This document shows, in pieces, positions 16,375 to 24,268 of a stretch of DNA of 43,712 nt (position 1 is its first letter; each line of letters starts with the position of its first letter). The notes beneath the pieces were generated by a model. That model was not told the origin of the DNA and made no database searches. It worked only from the letters and a program-made list of their open reading frames with translations. Made by a program: the position numbers and the translations under genes. The DNA comes from Hyphomicrobiales bacterium. GTDB taxonomy: Bacteria; Pseudomonadota; Alphaproteobacteria; Rhizobiales; Beijerinckiaceae. The stretch lies in assembly GCA_027483505.1 (NCBI GenBank), contig JAIXUP010000022.1:1-43712 (forward strand), in the 5' to 3' direction.

Positions 16375-17631
16375 TTACTTGGCCTTGCGCCGCGTCAGTT
16401 TCGCCAGAATTGGCTCGATCAGGCTCTTGCGGCCGCGCTTGGCTTCCATGCGTCCCATCAGGCCGGACGCGAGCTGGACGAAATGTTGGGTGATGGGCCC
16501 GGAGGGCTGCACCTCGGCGATCATCTGCCCGTTGTTGGCGGCCGTGCCAAACAGCTGCGCATCGAAGGGAATAGCCGTGGCCAACGGCATGCCGAAGGTC
16601 TTGGCAAACTCGGCGGCCGAGATTTCGGGGCGCTTCGGCATCCCGACCATGTTCAGCATCAGCTGCGGCTGGCGGTCATGGGTGCGCGTCGCGCGGCACA
16701 GGTCCATGAGATTCTTGGCGTTGCGCAGCGACGCGAGGTCGGGTGTGGCGACGATCAGGATGTCATCGGAATTCACGATCACGCGGCGCGCCCAGGCGCT
16801 CCAGATGTGCGGAACGTCGAGAACGATGGTCGGAACAAGCCCACGCAGGATTTCGATGAGCTGGTCCATCGACTCCTCCGAGAGGTCGAAGGTCTTGTCG
16901 AGAATGGCGGGCGCCGCCAGCAGGCTCAGATTTTCAGAGCAGCGCGACAGCAACCGGTCCACCATGGCCTGGTCAATGCGGTCCGGCGCGAAGATGGCGT
17001 CGGCGACGCCTTGCGGCGGGTCCTGGTTGAAGTCGAGCCCGGCCGTCCCGAAGGCAAGGTCCAGGTCGACGAGAACGGTCGAACTGTCGAGGCTCTGCGA
17101 AATGGCCCAGGCCACATTGTGCGCAACGGTGGACGCGCCGACGCCACCTTTCGAGCCAACCACCGAAATGGTACGGCCCAGCGTAGCGGAGCCGGGCGAC
17201 GCGAAGAGCTGCGACACAGAGCGCACGACATCGATCACGCTGATCGGAGCGATGAGATAGTCGCTGACCCCTTTGCGGGTCAGTTCGCGGTAGAGCGACA
17301 CATCGTTGAGATGGCCGACGACGATGACCCGGGTGCCGGCGTCGCAAACCTCGGCAAGCTTGTCGAGATATTCGATCAACGAGGCGCCGTCGCCTGTGTT
17401 CTCAAGGATCAGCGCATTCGGCGTGGGATTGTCCTGGAAGGCCTCGACCGCTGCGGCTGGTCCGCCCATCTGGACCTTGGACAGAGCCTTCTGCATCCGC
17501 CTGTCGGAGATGGCTGACTGGACTGCGGCAGCCACGTCATGGCTTTCGCAGAAGGCCTGCAAGGTGATGCGCGGCACCGGCGCGATCACTTCGGCGTTGA
17601 GATCAAACATGGCGCTGCTGTCGTTGCTCAT
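16375..17631 (-). CDS. cpaE: Tad pilus localisation ATPase CpaE (TadZ)
   Basis: MinD/ParA-like ATPase of 418 residues that places the Tad machine, at the pole in Caulobacter. The N-terminal ~145 residues form a receiver-like domain without a clear phosphorylation site (for example RVIVVGHLNDVSLYRELTRK). The ATPase domain begins with the deviant Walker A GSKGGVGAST at 159-168, followed by STVLVDLDLAFGTAGLDFN and IVLDVPHIWSAW. The C-terminus is basic. It lies two bases before cpaD's neighbouring end, within the tightly spaced block cpaB-cpaC-cpaD-cpaE-cpaF. Confidence 0.93.
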   Translation of the reverse strand: MSNDSSAMFDLNAEVIAPVPRITLQAFCESHDVAAAVQSAISDRRMQKALSKVQMGGPAAAVEAFQDNPTPNALILENTGDGASLIEYLDKLAEVCDAGTRVIVVGHLNDVSLYRELTRKGVSDYLIAPISVIDVVRSVSQLFASPGSATLGRTISVVGSKGGVGASTVAHNVAWAISQSLDSSTVLVDLDLAFGTAGLDFNQDPPQGVADAIFAPDRIDQAMVDRLLSRCSENLSLLAAPAILDKTFDLSEESMDQLIEILRGLVPTIVLDVPHIWSAWARRVIVNSDDILIVATPDLASLRNAKNLMDLCRATRTHDRQPQLMLNMVGMPKRPEISAAEFAKTFGMPLATAIPFDAQLFGTAANNGQMIAEVQPSGPITQHFVQLASGLMGRMEAKRGRKSLIEPILAKLTRRKAK

Positions 17632-17633
17632 GT

Positions 17634-18362
17634 TCAGTTTCCGACGGTCTGGTTGATCCGGGTGGCAGAGTCGCGGTAGGACGTCGATGGATCCTGGCCC
17701 TGTCGGATCTTGTCGACCACGTTCATGCGGCGGACGGTATCGATCCGGCTCTCGGCCATGGCGCGCTCGAGGTCGATCGGATTGGCGACCTGGGCGGCGA
17801 TGTTGGTCTGGGTGGCGCAGCCGAGATTCCAGTAGGACCGGTTTTCAGCCGAGAACCTGGCGTTGGACGCGCCCAGATCCTCGGGCCACTGCCCGCAGGC
17901 ATGCGGCACACGCGCCTGCAGCTTGGCGAAGGAGAGGCGGATCGGCGAGGCAACGCTGTAATGGCCGGCGGGATAGCTGCGGACGCTGATCAGGGCCGGG
18001 GAGACGCCATTGCGCGAAAGCGCTTCGCGCACGCCCGTCAGGCCGCGATGGGCAGGCGCCCCGACGCCGTTATGGCTGGGCACCTCGGCAATGATCTGGC
18101 TGCGGCCGTTGGCGCGGTAGTCGGCGGCGAAGGCCGCGATGTCTTCGGCCTGACGCCCGTCGAGACGACCCGGACCGGGGAAGATTTCGATCGAGCGCGG
18201 AGCCTCGGACATCACGATCGGATGGCGGTCGCGCAGGTCGTTGGGAACCGACGCGGTGACCTCGACCTTGCGGGCCATGCAGGCCGGGAGCAGGGCGCCG
18301 ATCAGGACGGCACCGCACAGGGCGGACAACGGCGCGGACAGACGGGGTTTTGCAGTGGTCAT
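17634..18362 (-). CDS. cpaD: Tad pilus lipoprotein CpaD
   Basis: Outer-membrane lipoprotein of 242 residues that works with the CpaC secretin. The signal peptide ends in ALLPAC, with Cys28 as the likely acylated residue. The domain has NGVSPALISVRSYPA, then ENRSYWNLGCATQTNIAAQV and NPIDLERAM, which are characteristic of CpaD. I chose the ATG at 18362, which has AGGACC upstream; a further in-frame ATG six codons earlier overlaps the cpaC end and is less likely. The 17-base gap to cpaC suggests co-transcription. Confidence 0.9.
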   Translation of the reverse strand: MTTAKPRLSAPLSALCGAVLIGALLPACMARKVEVTASVPNDLRDRHPIVMSEAPRSIEIFPGPGRLDGRQAEDIAAFAADYRANGRSQIIAEVPSHNGVGAPAHRGLTGVREALSRNGVSPALISVRSYPAGHYSVASPIRLSFAKLQARVPHACGQWPEDLGASNARFSAENRSYWNLGCATQTNIAAQVANPIDLERAMAESRIDTVRRMNVVDKIRQGQDPSTSYRDSATRINQTVGN

Positions 18363-18379
18363 GGCAGGTCCTCTATCCA

Positions 18380-19858
18380 TCAGTCGGCGATGAAGCCGAC
18401 GCGGCCGCGATAGCCTTGGCCGGCAGCGGGGCTGCCCGCGCCGTAGATCTTGTTCAGACGGCCAAGCAGGATGGCCTGTGCGTCATGGGCGTCGACGAAG
18501 CCATCATCGGGCCGCGCGAGCTGGCGCGGATCGACAGGCCTGGCGATGTATGGCGTGACGATGATCACGAGTTCGCTCTCGCTGCGCTGGTAGTCGCGCG
18601 AGCGGAACAATGCGCCGAGGATCGGCAGGTTCATCAGGCCTGGCAGCCCGTTGATGGCCTGGCGCGAGGTCTGCTGGATGAGGCCGGCGGTCATCATCGA
18701 GCCGCCCGACGGCACCTCGACGGTGGTGTCGGCCTTGCGCACGAGGAAGCCCGGCACCTGGATCGAGCCGATCGACCGGGACGTGCCGACATCGATCTCG
18801 GTGACTTCGGTGGCCACACGCATGCTGATGCGGCCCTCGGAGAGCACGACCGGGGTGAAGTTGAGCGACACGCCATAGGGCTTGAATTCGACGCCGATCT
18901 GGCAGGTGGGCTGTCCGCCCGGAATGGCTGAGGCCGTGCAGGACTGGCTGGACGGGACGGGCAGCTCGCCGCCTGCAGTGAACTTCGCGCTTTCGCCCGA
19001 CACCGAGGTCAGCGTGGGCTCGGCAAGGACCCGCGAGGCGCCTGCGCGCTCCATGGCCCTCAGCGTCGCGCTGTTGTTGCCCGAGCCGAACGTAAAGCTC
19101 GAATCAGGTGATGTCAGGTTGACTGAGAACGGGTTCGTGACCGCGGACCTGACGTCGAAATTGCGGGTGATCCAGCTACCGGTGGAATCAAGTCCGAGCT
19201 GCTTGATCGCCTGCCTCGACACCTCGGCGATGGTGACCTTGAGCAGGACCTGGTCACGGCCGCGGATGGTCATCGAGTTGATCACCGCGCCGACACTCGC
19301 GCCGGCCGCGCCGGCGCTCATGCCGACGAAGGCCTTGGCGATGTCCATGGCCTGGGATGCGTCGGACGCGCTGCCGACATTGCCGAGCAGCAGGATCGAA
19401 TCACCAGCCGGCTTGACCTCGATCTGGGCGCGCGGCAGGGCGGTCCGCAGGGTCTGGCGAAGCACGTTGAGGTCACGGCCGACCGCGATCTCGAGGGAGG
19501 CGATCTGCTGGCCGTCGGCATCCATTGCGAAAATCGAGGTCGCGCCGTCGGCAACGCCGATGATGAAGAGCTTGCGGGCCGAGCGCACGACAGCATTCGC
19601 CACCTTGGGGTTGGCGACGAAAACCTCCTTGGCGTCGCGCGGAAGCTCGATGATCAGCGACTTGCCGATCGACAGGTCGATCTTCTGGCTGCCGCCGGCG
19701 GGCTGGCCGCGGCTTGAGATGCCGTGGCTGGAGACGCCTGACTGGGCCAGGGCCGGCGTCGCGGCCAGCAGCGCGGTGGCTGCGGTCAGGCCGGCACCAA
19801 GGGCGATCCCCGCGAAACGCCGCAAGCTGAGGTTGGGTGCGCGAACGGACATGTTCAT
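18380..19858 (-). CDS. cpaC: Tad pilus outer-membrane secretin CpaC (RcpA)
   Basis: Secretin forming the outer-membrane pore for the Flp pilus, 492 residues. A Sec signal peptide covers about 1-38 (ALLAATPALAQSG). The pilus N-terminal domain (KIDLSIGKSLIIELPRD, about 59-75) and a BON-like segment follow. The secretin domain occupies about 260-440, with AGASRVLAEPTLTSVSGE, FTAGGELPVP, GVSLNFTPVV and the terminal VPILG-like pattern MNLPILGALFRSRDYQRSESELVI in part. It ends 17 bases before cpaD and starts seven bases after cpaB. The N-terminal domain is paralogous to the separate protein encoded at 22406-22900. Confidence 0.94.
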   Translation of the reverse strand: MNMSVRAPNLSLRRFAGIALGAGLTAATALLAATPALAQSGVSSHGISSRGQPAGGSQKIDLSIGKSLIIELPRDAKEVFVANPKVANAVVRSARKLFIIGVADGATSIFAMDADGQQIASLEIAVGRDLNVLRQTLRTALPRAQIEVKPAGDSILLLGNVGSASDASQAMDIAKAFVGMSAGAAGASVGAVINSMTIRGRDQVLLKVTIAEVSRQAIKQLGLDSTGSWITRNFDVRSAVTNPFSVNLTSPDSSFTFGSGNNSATLRAMERAGASRVLAEPTLTSVSGESAKFTAGGELPVPSSQSCTASAIPGGQPTCQIGVEFKPYGVSLNFTPVVLSEGRISMRVATEVTEIDVGTSRSIGSIQVPGFLVRKADTTVEVPSGGSMMTAGLIQQTSRQAINGLPGLMNLPILGALFRSRDYQRSESELVIIVTPYIARPVDPRQLARPDDGFVDAHDAQAILLGRLNKIYGAGSPAAGQGYRGRVGFIAD

Positions 19859-19865
19859 GATGACC

Positions 19866-20666
19866 TCACTGCTTGGCCGTCTGGGTGGTGATGCCGAACC
19901 TGACGAGCGTCAGGCCTTGCCGTTCGGACGTGTCTGCAGGCGCAAGCGGTTCGTTGGCATCCGCCAGGCTGCGCAGGGTCAGCGCCAGCGACCCGGACTT
20001 TTGCGCCTGCGTGATGGTCTCGGCCTGCCGGGGGTCGAGCTCGAGCGTGGCGGTCTCGCCGACCACAACCTTTTCGCCATTGCGGTCCTGGACGTTCTGG
20101 CCGATCGCCAGCACGCGGATATTGGTCAGGATGGTGTCGGTCGTAATGCCGTCGCCATTGGCCGAGCCTTCCTGACGACCGGTCTTCAGCACGTCGACGC
20201 GGTCATTGGGCAACACGAACCCGCCGGCGGTGCTTGAACCGGCCCGGTCGATCGTGATCGCGACCGCGCGCTTGCCAGACGGCAGGACGGCCGCCAGGAA
20301 GCCGGAGCCGTCGGCGCGGATGAGCTTCTCCCGCCGCATGGGCTCGGACGCCACGAAGGCCGAACGCACCAGGGAGCCATAGAGATCGTTTTCGAGATTG
20401 ACCTGCTGGTCCTTGCGAATCACGCCCTGGGGGACGCTGTCCTCCGGCCAGCTGAGCCAGCGCACGTCGCGCTGAGCGAGAGTCGTCCCCAGCGGCAGGT
20501 CCTGCGATGCGACCAGAACATCGACAGTGCGGGCGCGCGGGGCCTCCTGGGGCTGGACGATCACGGGCAGAGGGGCCGGCGCCGGCCCGATCAGCATATA
20601 GGCTGCCCCCATTGTGAGCAGTGATATTCCGAGAACTGCGGCTCGTGCGCCTGACAAACCCAACAT
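19866..20666 (-). CDS. cpaB: Tad pilus assembly protein CpaB (RcpC)
   Basis: Periplasmic, membrane-anchored Tad component of 266 residues. It has one N-terminal hydrophobic segment (AAVLGISLLTMGAAYMLIG), then a SAF-like domain starting TVDVLVASQDLPLGTTL, and a longer RcpC domain with ERQGLTLVRFG at the end. The protein links the secretin to peptidoglycan or the inner membrane in models of the family. I start it at ATG 20666, which has AGGTGGG a few bases upstream, rather than a TTG at 20684. Together with cpaC and cpaD it forms the outer-membrane part of the machine. Confidence 0.91.
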   Translation of the reverse strand: MLGLSGARAAVLGISLLTMGAAYMLIGPAPAPLPVIVQPQEAPRARTVDVLVASQDLPLGTTLAQRDVRWLSWPEDSVPQGVIRKDQQVNLENDLYGSLVRSAFVASEPMRREKLIRADGSGFLAAVLPSGKRAVAITIDRAGSSTAGGFVLPNDRVDVLKTGRQEGSANGDGITTDTILTNIRVLAIGQNVQDRNGEKVVVGETATLELDPRQAETITQAQKSGSLALTLRSLADANEPLAPADTSERQGLTLVRFGITTQTAKQ

Positions 20667-20714
20667 GGAACCCACCTGAAACAAACTCGCTTCAGGAACA
20701 GTGCACCGGGAATC

Positions 20715-20731
20715 GTCAAATTATGGTTAAC
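20715..20731 (-). promoter_or_regulatory. CtrA-like box upstream of cpaB
   Basis: Read on the minus strand: GTTAACCATAATTTGAC, that is TTAA-N7-TTGAC, one mismatch from the CtrA consensus TTAA-N7-TTAAC, and containing TTAACCAT. The TTGAC half could also serve as a -35, about 48 bases before the cpaB ATG. The motif match is seen; regulation is inference from Caulobacter pilus biology. Confidence 0.42.
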
Positions 20732-20780
20732 TGACAGTTTATGGCGGATGGCCCGCTCATCAGACTTCGGCGGCGCACGA

Positions 20781-21296
20781 TCAGCCGACGACGACCATGG
20801 ATTTCCAGATGGCTGTTTCGGGGAAGATCATCAGCCCAGCAACCGCAAGGGCGATGCCATAGGGCACGCCATTGCGCGGCGCATGCAGGCGCTGCAGCCA
20901 AGGCCACTGGCTGGCGAAGTTCGGCAGCGGATGGCTGCGCATGCTCAGGATCCACAGGGTCAGGACGCCGCCGAGGAAGCTCGACGCCACCACATATGTC
21001 GGCAGAAGCTCGGGCCCGAGCCAGAGCGCGGTCGCGGCGGCGAGCTTGGCGTCACCTCCGCCGATCCAGCCGGCGGCGAACATGCCGATGCCGATGACCA
21101 ACATCAGCGCGCCGCTGCCAAGATGCAGGCCGAGCGACATCAAAGGCATCTGGCAGACCAGGGCAAACACCACGAACGCCGCGATGAGCCCCAGCGAAAT
21201 GCGATTGGAGATCCGCATCGACACCAGATCGCTTGCCGCAGCATAGGCCATGAAGGCCGGGAAGATGATCAGTGTGGCAAGGGTCGTGGCCGACAT
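20781..21296 (-). CDS. cpaA: Tad prepilin peptidase CpaA (TadV, A24)
   Basis: Aspartic membrane protease of 171 residues that cleaves Flp pilins and TadE-type pseudopilins after the glycine of their leader. The two catalytic aspartates are present: Asp23 in AAASDLVSMRISNR and Asp82 in IGGGDAK. Hydrophobic segments lie before, between and after them. The short form without an N-methylation domain is normal for Tad systems. I chose the ATG at 21296, with GAAGGA upstream; a TTG two codons earlier is less likely. It sits between the pilin genes and cpaB, with 114 bases to the latter. Confidence 0.92.
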   Translation of the reverse strand: MSATTLATLIIFPAFMAYAAASDLVSMRISNRISLGLIAAFVVFALVCQMPLMSLGLHLGSGALMLVIGIGMFAAGWIGGGDAKLAAATALWLGPELLPTYVVASSFLGGVLTLWILSMRSHPLPNFASQWPWLQRLHAPRNGVPYGIALAVAGLMIFPETAIWKSMVVVG

Positions 21297-21429
21297 CGTC
21301 AATTTCCTTCACCGTGCGCCAGCGCCACCGCGCGACCGCAGGGGACGCTGGTGGCGTTCTTGGCCAAACTCATGAACAATACGTGTGGCCTGACGGGCCT
21401 TGCGCCAAACAGGCCAGGTCGCGACGGGA

Positions 21430-21594
21430 TCAACGAAGCGCGGTGTTGACCGACGTGAACTTCGTGTTGAGCCGGGTTCCGATCGAGGTCCAGACGGTGA
21501 TGCAAACCACCGCGATCAGGGCGGCGATCAAGCCATATTCGATGGCCGTTGCGCCGGATTCGTCCTTGGCAAAACGGGAGAGAACTTTTGTCAT
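21430..21594 (-). CDS. Flp-family type IVb pilin, second copy
   Basis: A 54-residue major-pilin-like protein that is easily missed because of its size. It begins MTKVLSRFAKDESG and continues ATAIEYGLIAALIAVV. Cleavage by CpaA is expected after Gly14, giving a mature pilin with Glu at +5 and Tyr at +6, the Flp hallmark. The hydrophobic helix is about 18-36 and the tail ends RLNTKFTSVNTALR. It differs from the upstream copy at only seven of 54 positions, all at the two ends. It lies downstream of that copy, separated by 124 bases with two hairpins, and before cpaA. Confidence 0.93.
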   Translation of the reverse strand: MTKVLSRFAKDESGATAIEYGLIAALIAVVCITVWTSIGTRLNTKFTSVNTALR

Positions 21595-21640
21595 GTGGAC
21601 AATCCTTCAAGGCTGCCGGTGATACTGCCGGGCGGTTGAC

Positions 21641-21664
21641 GTCCCGGACCGATGGGTCCGGGAC
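21641..21664 (-). other. Hairpin between the two pilin genes
   Basis: Perfect 10-bp stem GTCCCGGACC / GGTCCGGGAC with a 4-base loop, without a T-run in the minus-strand direction. A second 6-bp stem CAGCGC / GCGCTG lies at 21689-21704. They may stabilise or attenuate the transcript after the first pilin gene. Confidence 0.55.
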
Positions 21665-21718
21665 GGCCGAGACATTTCAAGGTCAAGCCAGCGCAGAAGC
21701 GCTGCCCTGACCGTGATC

Positions 21719-21883
21719 TCAACGCAGAGCGGTTTCGACGCTGCTGAACTTCGAGTTCAGGCGGGTACCGATCGAGGTCCAGACGGTGATGCAGACCACG
21801 GCGATCAGAGCGGCGATCAGGCCGTACTCGATAGCGGTTGCGCCAGATTCGTCCTTGGCAAAGCGGGACATCAGATTCTTCAT
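21719..21883 (-). CDS. Flp-family type IVb pilin, first copy
   Basis: A 54-residue pilin starting MKNLMSRFAKDESG, then ATAIEYGLIAALIAVV, with CpaA cleavage expected after Gly14 and Glu/Tyr at +5/+6. The tail reads RLNSKFSSVETALR. AAGGAG is placed well before the ATG at 21883, and this copy is first in the minus-strand block, facing the long AT-rich upstream region, so it is the better candidate for the major pilin. Pilin identity is secure. Which copy is the major subunit is inference. Confidence 0.94.
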   Translation of the reverse strand: MKNLMSRFAKDESGATAIEYGLIAALIAVVCITVWTSIGTRLNSKFSSVETALR

Positions 21884-22405
21884 GGGAAACACTCCTTTAC
21901 ACCACGGTTTCGCCGAACGTCGCCGGTTGTGTTGCCCGAAGATCGTCGACTGAACTGACCATAACGGCGATCTCTTGCACTTCGGTTAAATCAGAAAATG
22001 AATATCGTGGACATGCGATATGTAGTCGACATGGTTAACTTCAGATTTAATGGCAATGCTATTTGGATTTGTTTGCAGTTTTTTGTTACATACTTACGAA
22101 TTGAAAAATCTAAATTCGGTTTCTCAAAGTTCAAATTCCCCCTTATTCCAGTTTTTGTGATGCGCGCTCAAGATAAGCTTTCGCCGGCCCGGTCAGGTCA
22201 AGCCCGAACCATCTGCGAATCGCTGCATAAAGCGATGCGTGACCGCGCCAAGCCGGGAAAGCCCGCCGAAAATTCATGCCGCGTCCGCGACTAAACATCT
22301 CGACATGGTCAACGGCCAGACCCCCGGGGGGCGCGGCGTTATCAGTTTTTTCACCATGACGGGTGCATAACCTGTCGCATCGAACACGGTGCGAGGCTCC
22401 GAGCC
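21884..22405. promoter_or_regulatory. 522-base divergent control region of the Tad locus
   Basis: No convincing gene. It lies between the pilins (-) and the CpaC-N-like gene (+). Bases 22021-22140 are an AT-rich island (38 G/C in 120, hand count) in otherwise very GC-rich DNA. TTAACCAT, a CtrA-type half box, reads on the minus strand at 22031-22038, about 150 bases before the pilin ATG. TTAA also occurs at 21986-21989 and 22047-22050. The rest (22150-22405) is GC-rich with no clear promoter. Confidence 0.55.
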
Positions 22406-22900
22406 ATGTCAGAAGCAGCAACCCATATTCCCCATGACGCCCGTATCCCGGCCGGGATCGTTGCGGCAGCGCTGATGGTTGCGCTTCTCGCGGGCGGCCC
22501 CGCGTCTGCGAACGACAAGATCGACACGGTCCTGGTAGCCGTCGATCACGCCAAGGTCATCAAGCTTCCGGAAAGGACGCAGACCGTGATCGTGGGCAAT
22601 CCGATGATCGCCGACGTTTCAGTGCAGAAGAACGGCGTGCTCGTCGTGACCGGGCGCAGTTTCGGCGTCACCAACATGATCGCGCTCGACGGCGGCGGCC
22701 GGATGCTTGCCGAATCGCGCGTGACCGTGCGCGCCTCAACCGAATCCATCGTCACCATCCAGCGCGGCATGGACCGCGAATCCTATTCCTGCGCGCCGCA
22801 GTGCCAGCCCGCGATCCAGCTCGGCGACTCGACCAAGTTCTTCGGTGAGGTGGGCGGCCAGACCTCGAGCCGCAACCAGTTGTCGGCCCCGACACGCTGA
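22406..22900 (+). CDS. Secreted pilus-assembly N-terminal-domain protein (CpaC-N-like)
   Basis: Protein of 164 residues with a signal-type hydrophobic segment (GIVAAALMVALLAGGPASA, about 18-36) and then one pilus/secretin N-terminal domain. The domain has KIDTVLVAVDHAKVIKLPE, IVGNPMIADVSVQKNG and GVTNMIALDGGG, clearly like the first domain of CpaC (which has SLIIELPRD, VANPKVANAVV, ATSIFAMDADG). No secretin pore domain follows. Instead the tail holds a CAPQC cysteine pair (about 128-132), possibly a periplasmic disulfide. It is divergent from the pilins and upstream of two TadE-like genes. It is probably a pilus accessory protein; its role is unknown to me. Confidence 0.8.
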   Translation: MSEAATHIPHDARIPAGIVAAALMVALLAGGPASANDKIDTVLVAVDHAKVIKLPERTQTVIVGNPMIADVSVQKNGVLVVTGRSFGVTNMIALDGGGRMLAESRVTVRASTESIVTIQRGMDRESYSCAPQCQPAIQLGDSTKFFGEVGGQTSSRNQLSAPTR

Positions 22901-23024
22901 CCTCCGGCGCCGCGCATGGTGAATGGTCTGTTAACCCGACCGGCTGAGCAATCCGGCGCGCCCTAAGACTTCGGCAAACATTCTCTGCTATTTCTGTTCG
23001 TGCATCTCGCGGAGATCTTGTTGC

Positions 23025-23594
23025 ATGCGTATTGTACCGTCTCGACTGAGAGCCCGTCTGGCGCGCTGTCTCGTCCGTTTCAGGGCGGACAGGAAGGGCG
23101 CCACCGCGATGGAATTCGGGCTTTTGTCCATTCCGTTCTTCTTCATGCTGATGATGATCGTCGAGACCTCGCTGGCCTTCTGGACACGGCAGGTGCTGCA
23201 GGAGGCGACAAATCAGGCCGCGCGCACCATTCTCACCGGCGAAAGCCGCACGCTTTATACTGGCACCGTCGCCCTTCAGACCGCAGCCTTCCGCGACGCC
23301 GTCTGCGCGCGGATGAACATGGCGGCGGACTGCTCCTCGCGCCTCTATATCGACGTGCAGCCGGCCAGCTCGTTCCCGAACAGCGTTGCCAGCATGGTCA
23401 GCTCGGGGACGATCGATGTGACGCGCTACCAGATGCGCACGGTCGCACCGGGCGAGATCGTCGTCATCCGCACGGCCTACGAGACCCCCGTCATCACAGC
23501 CGGGTTCTTTGCCGGTCTTTCGCGGCTGACCAACGGCAAGAACGTGCTCGAATCAGTGGTTGCGTTCCGCGCCGAACCCTTCCCGACGACCTGA
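23025..23594 (+). CDS. tadE: TadE-family pseudopilin
   Basis: Pseudopilin of 189 residues. A basic leader ends RKG, then ATAMEFGLLSIPFFFMLMM, so CpaA may cleave after Gly25 with Glu30 at +5. One hydrophobic helix (about 33-52) is followed by a periplasmic domain with two Cys (in VCARMNMAADCSS) that could bond. GGAG precedes the ATG by about ten bases. A 124-base gap from the CpaC-N-like gene contains GTTAAC. It ends ten bases before the next TadE-like gene, so the two are one unit. Confidence 0.88.
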   Translation: MRIVPSRLRARLARCLVRFRADRKGATAMEFGLLSIPFFFMLMMIVETSLAFWTRQVLQEATNQAARTILTGESRTLYTGTVALQTAAFRDAVCARMNMAADCSSRLYIDVQPASSFPNSVASMVSSGTIDVTRYQMRTVAPGEIVVIRTAYETPVITAGFFAGLSRLTNGKNVLESVVAFRAEPFPTT

Positions 23595-23604
23595 GGACAG
23601 CCCC

Positions 23605-24249
23605 ATGCGCCGCCTCTCCCTTCTGTCGCCCTTGAATTCCGGCCGCCGGCTCGCTCGCCAGCTGGCGCGCTTCCGCCGCCGCCTGGGCCGCAACGACCGC
23701 GGCGTGGCCGCTGTCGAGTTCGCCTTTATCGCGCCGATCATGCTGACGATGCTGGTGGGCATCGTCGATGTCAGCAATGCCGTTTCGATCAACTGGCGCA
23801 TGTCGCAGCTGAACCGGACCCTGGCCGACCTGACTTCACAAGCGAAGACGCTGACGACCGCCGAGAGCCAGCAGATTTTCGCCGCCGCCGCCGCCACGAT
23901 GTCGCCCTATACCGGGCCCACGCCCTTCATGTCGATCTACAATGTGACGATCAATTCGACCGGCGTCGCCACGGTGTGCTGGACCTTCAGCAGCTATGGC
24001 AGCAACGTGCTCGGCCTCAGCCCCGGCTCGCCGGTGACCTTGCCGAATGTGGCCATGGCCGTGCCGAACTCATCGCTGATCATGACGGCGGCCAAGCTGA
24101 ACTATGCAGGCCTGATCACGCCGTCGTTCGACATGGACGCAAAGCCGCTGTTCTTCCGCCCGCGCGCCGGTTCGATCCTCGGGCCGAACAGCATCGAGCA
24201 GGTCGGCCAGGTGCTGAACACACCGGGCAACCCGATCTACGGCTGCTGA
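23605..24249 (+). CDS. TadE/TadG-like pseudopilin
   Basis: Second minor pseudopilin, 214 residues. A basic leader ends NDRG, then VAAVEFAFIAPIMLTMLVG, with CpaA cleavage likely after Gly33 and Glu38 at +5. The C-terminal part is periplasmic. The length fits TadE or TadF rather than a full TadG, which normally carries a von Willebrand-type domain that is absent here. Start ATG 23605 is preceded by GAGGAC; an upstream in-frame codon overlaps tadE. It converges on the phosphomutase gene 20 bases later and closes the Tad locus. Confidence 0.84.
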   Translation: MRRLSLLSPLNSGRRLARQLARFRRRLGRNDRGVAAVEFAFIAPIMLTMLVGIVDVSNAVSINWRMSQLNRTLADLTSQAKTLTTAESQQIFAAAAATMSPYTGPTPFMSIYNVTINSTGVATVCWTFSSYGSNVLGLSPGSPVTLPNVAMAVPNSSLIMTAAKLNYAGLITPSFDMDAKPLFFRPRAGSILGPNSIEQVGQVLNTPGNPIYGC

Positions 24250-24268
24250 ACAGCCCTGCGGAACAGGC

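Noticed and set aside
22143..22298. Possible 51-residue minus-strand protein starting MFSRGRGMNFRRAF in the Tad control region.
   Set aside because: No good ribosome site, no recognised family, and it runs into the AT-rich island. I cannot tell it from chance coding.
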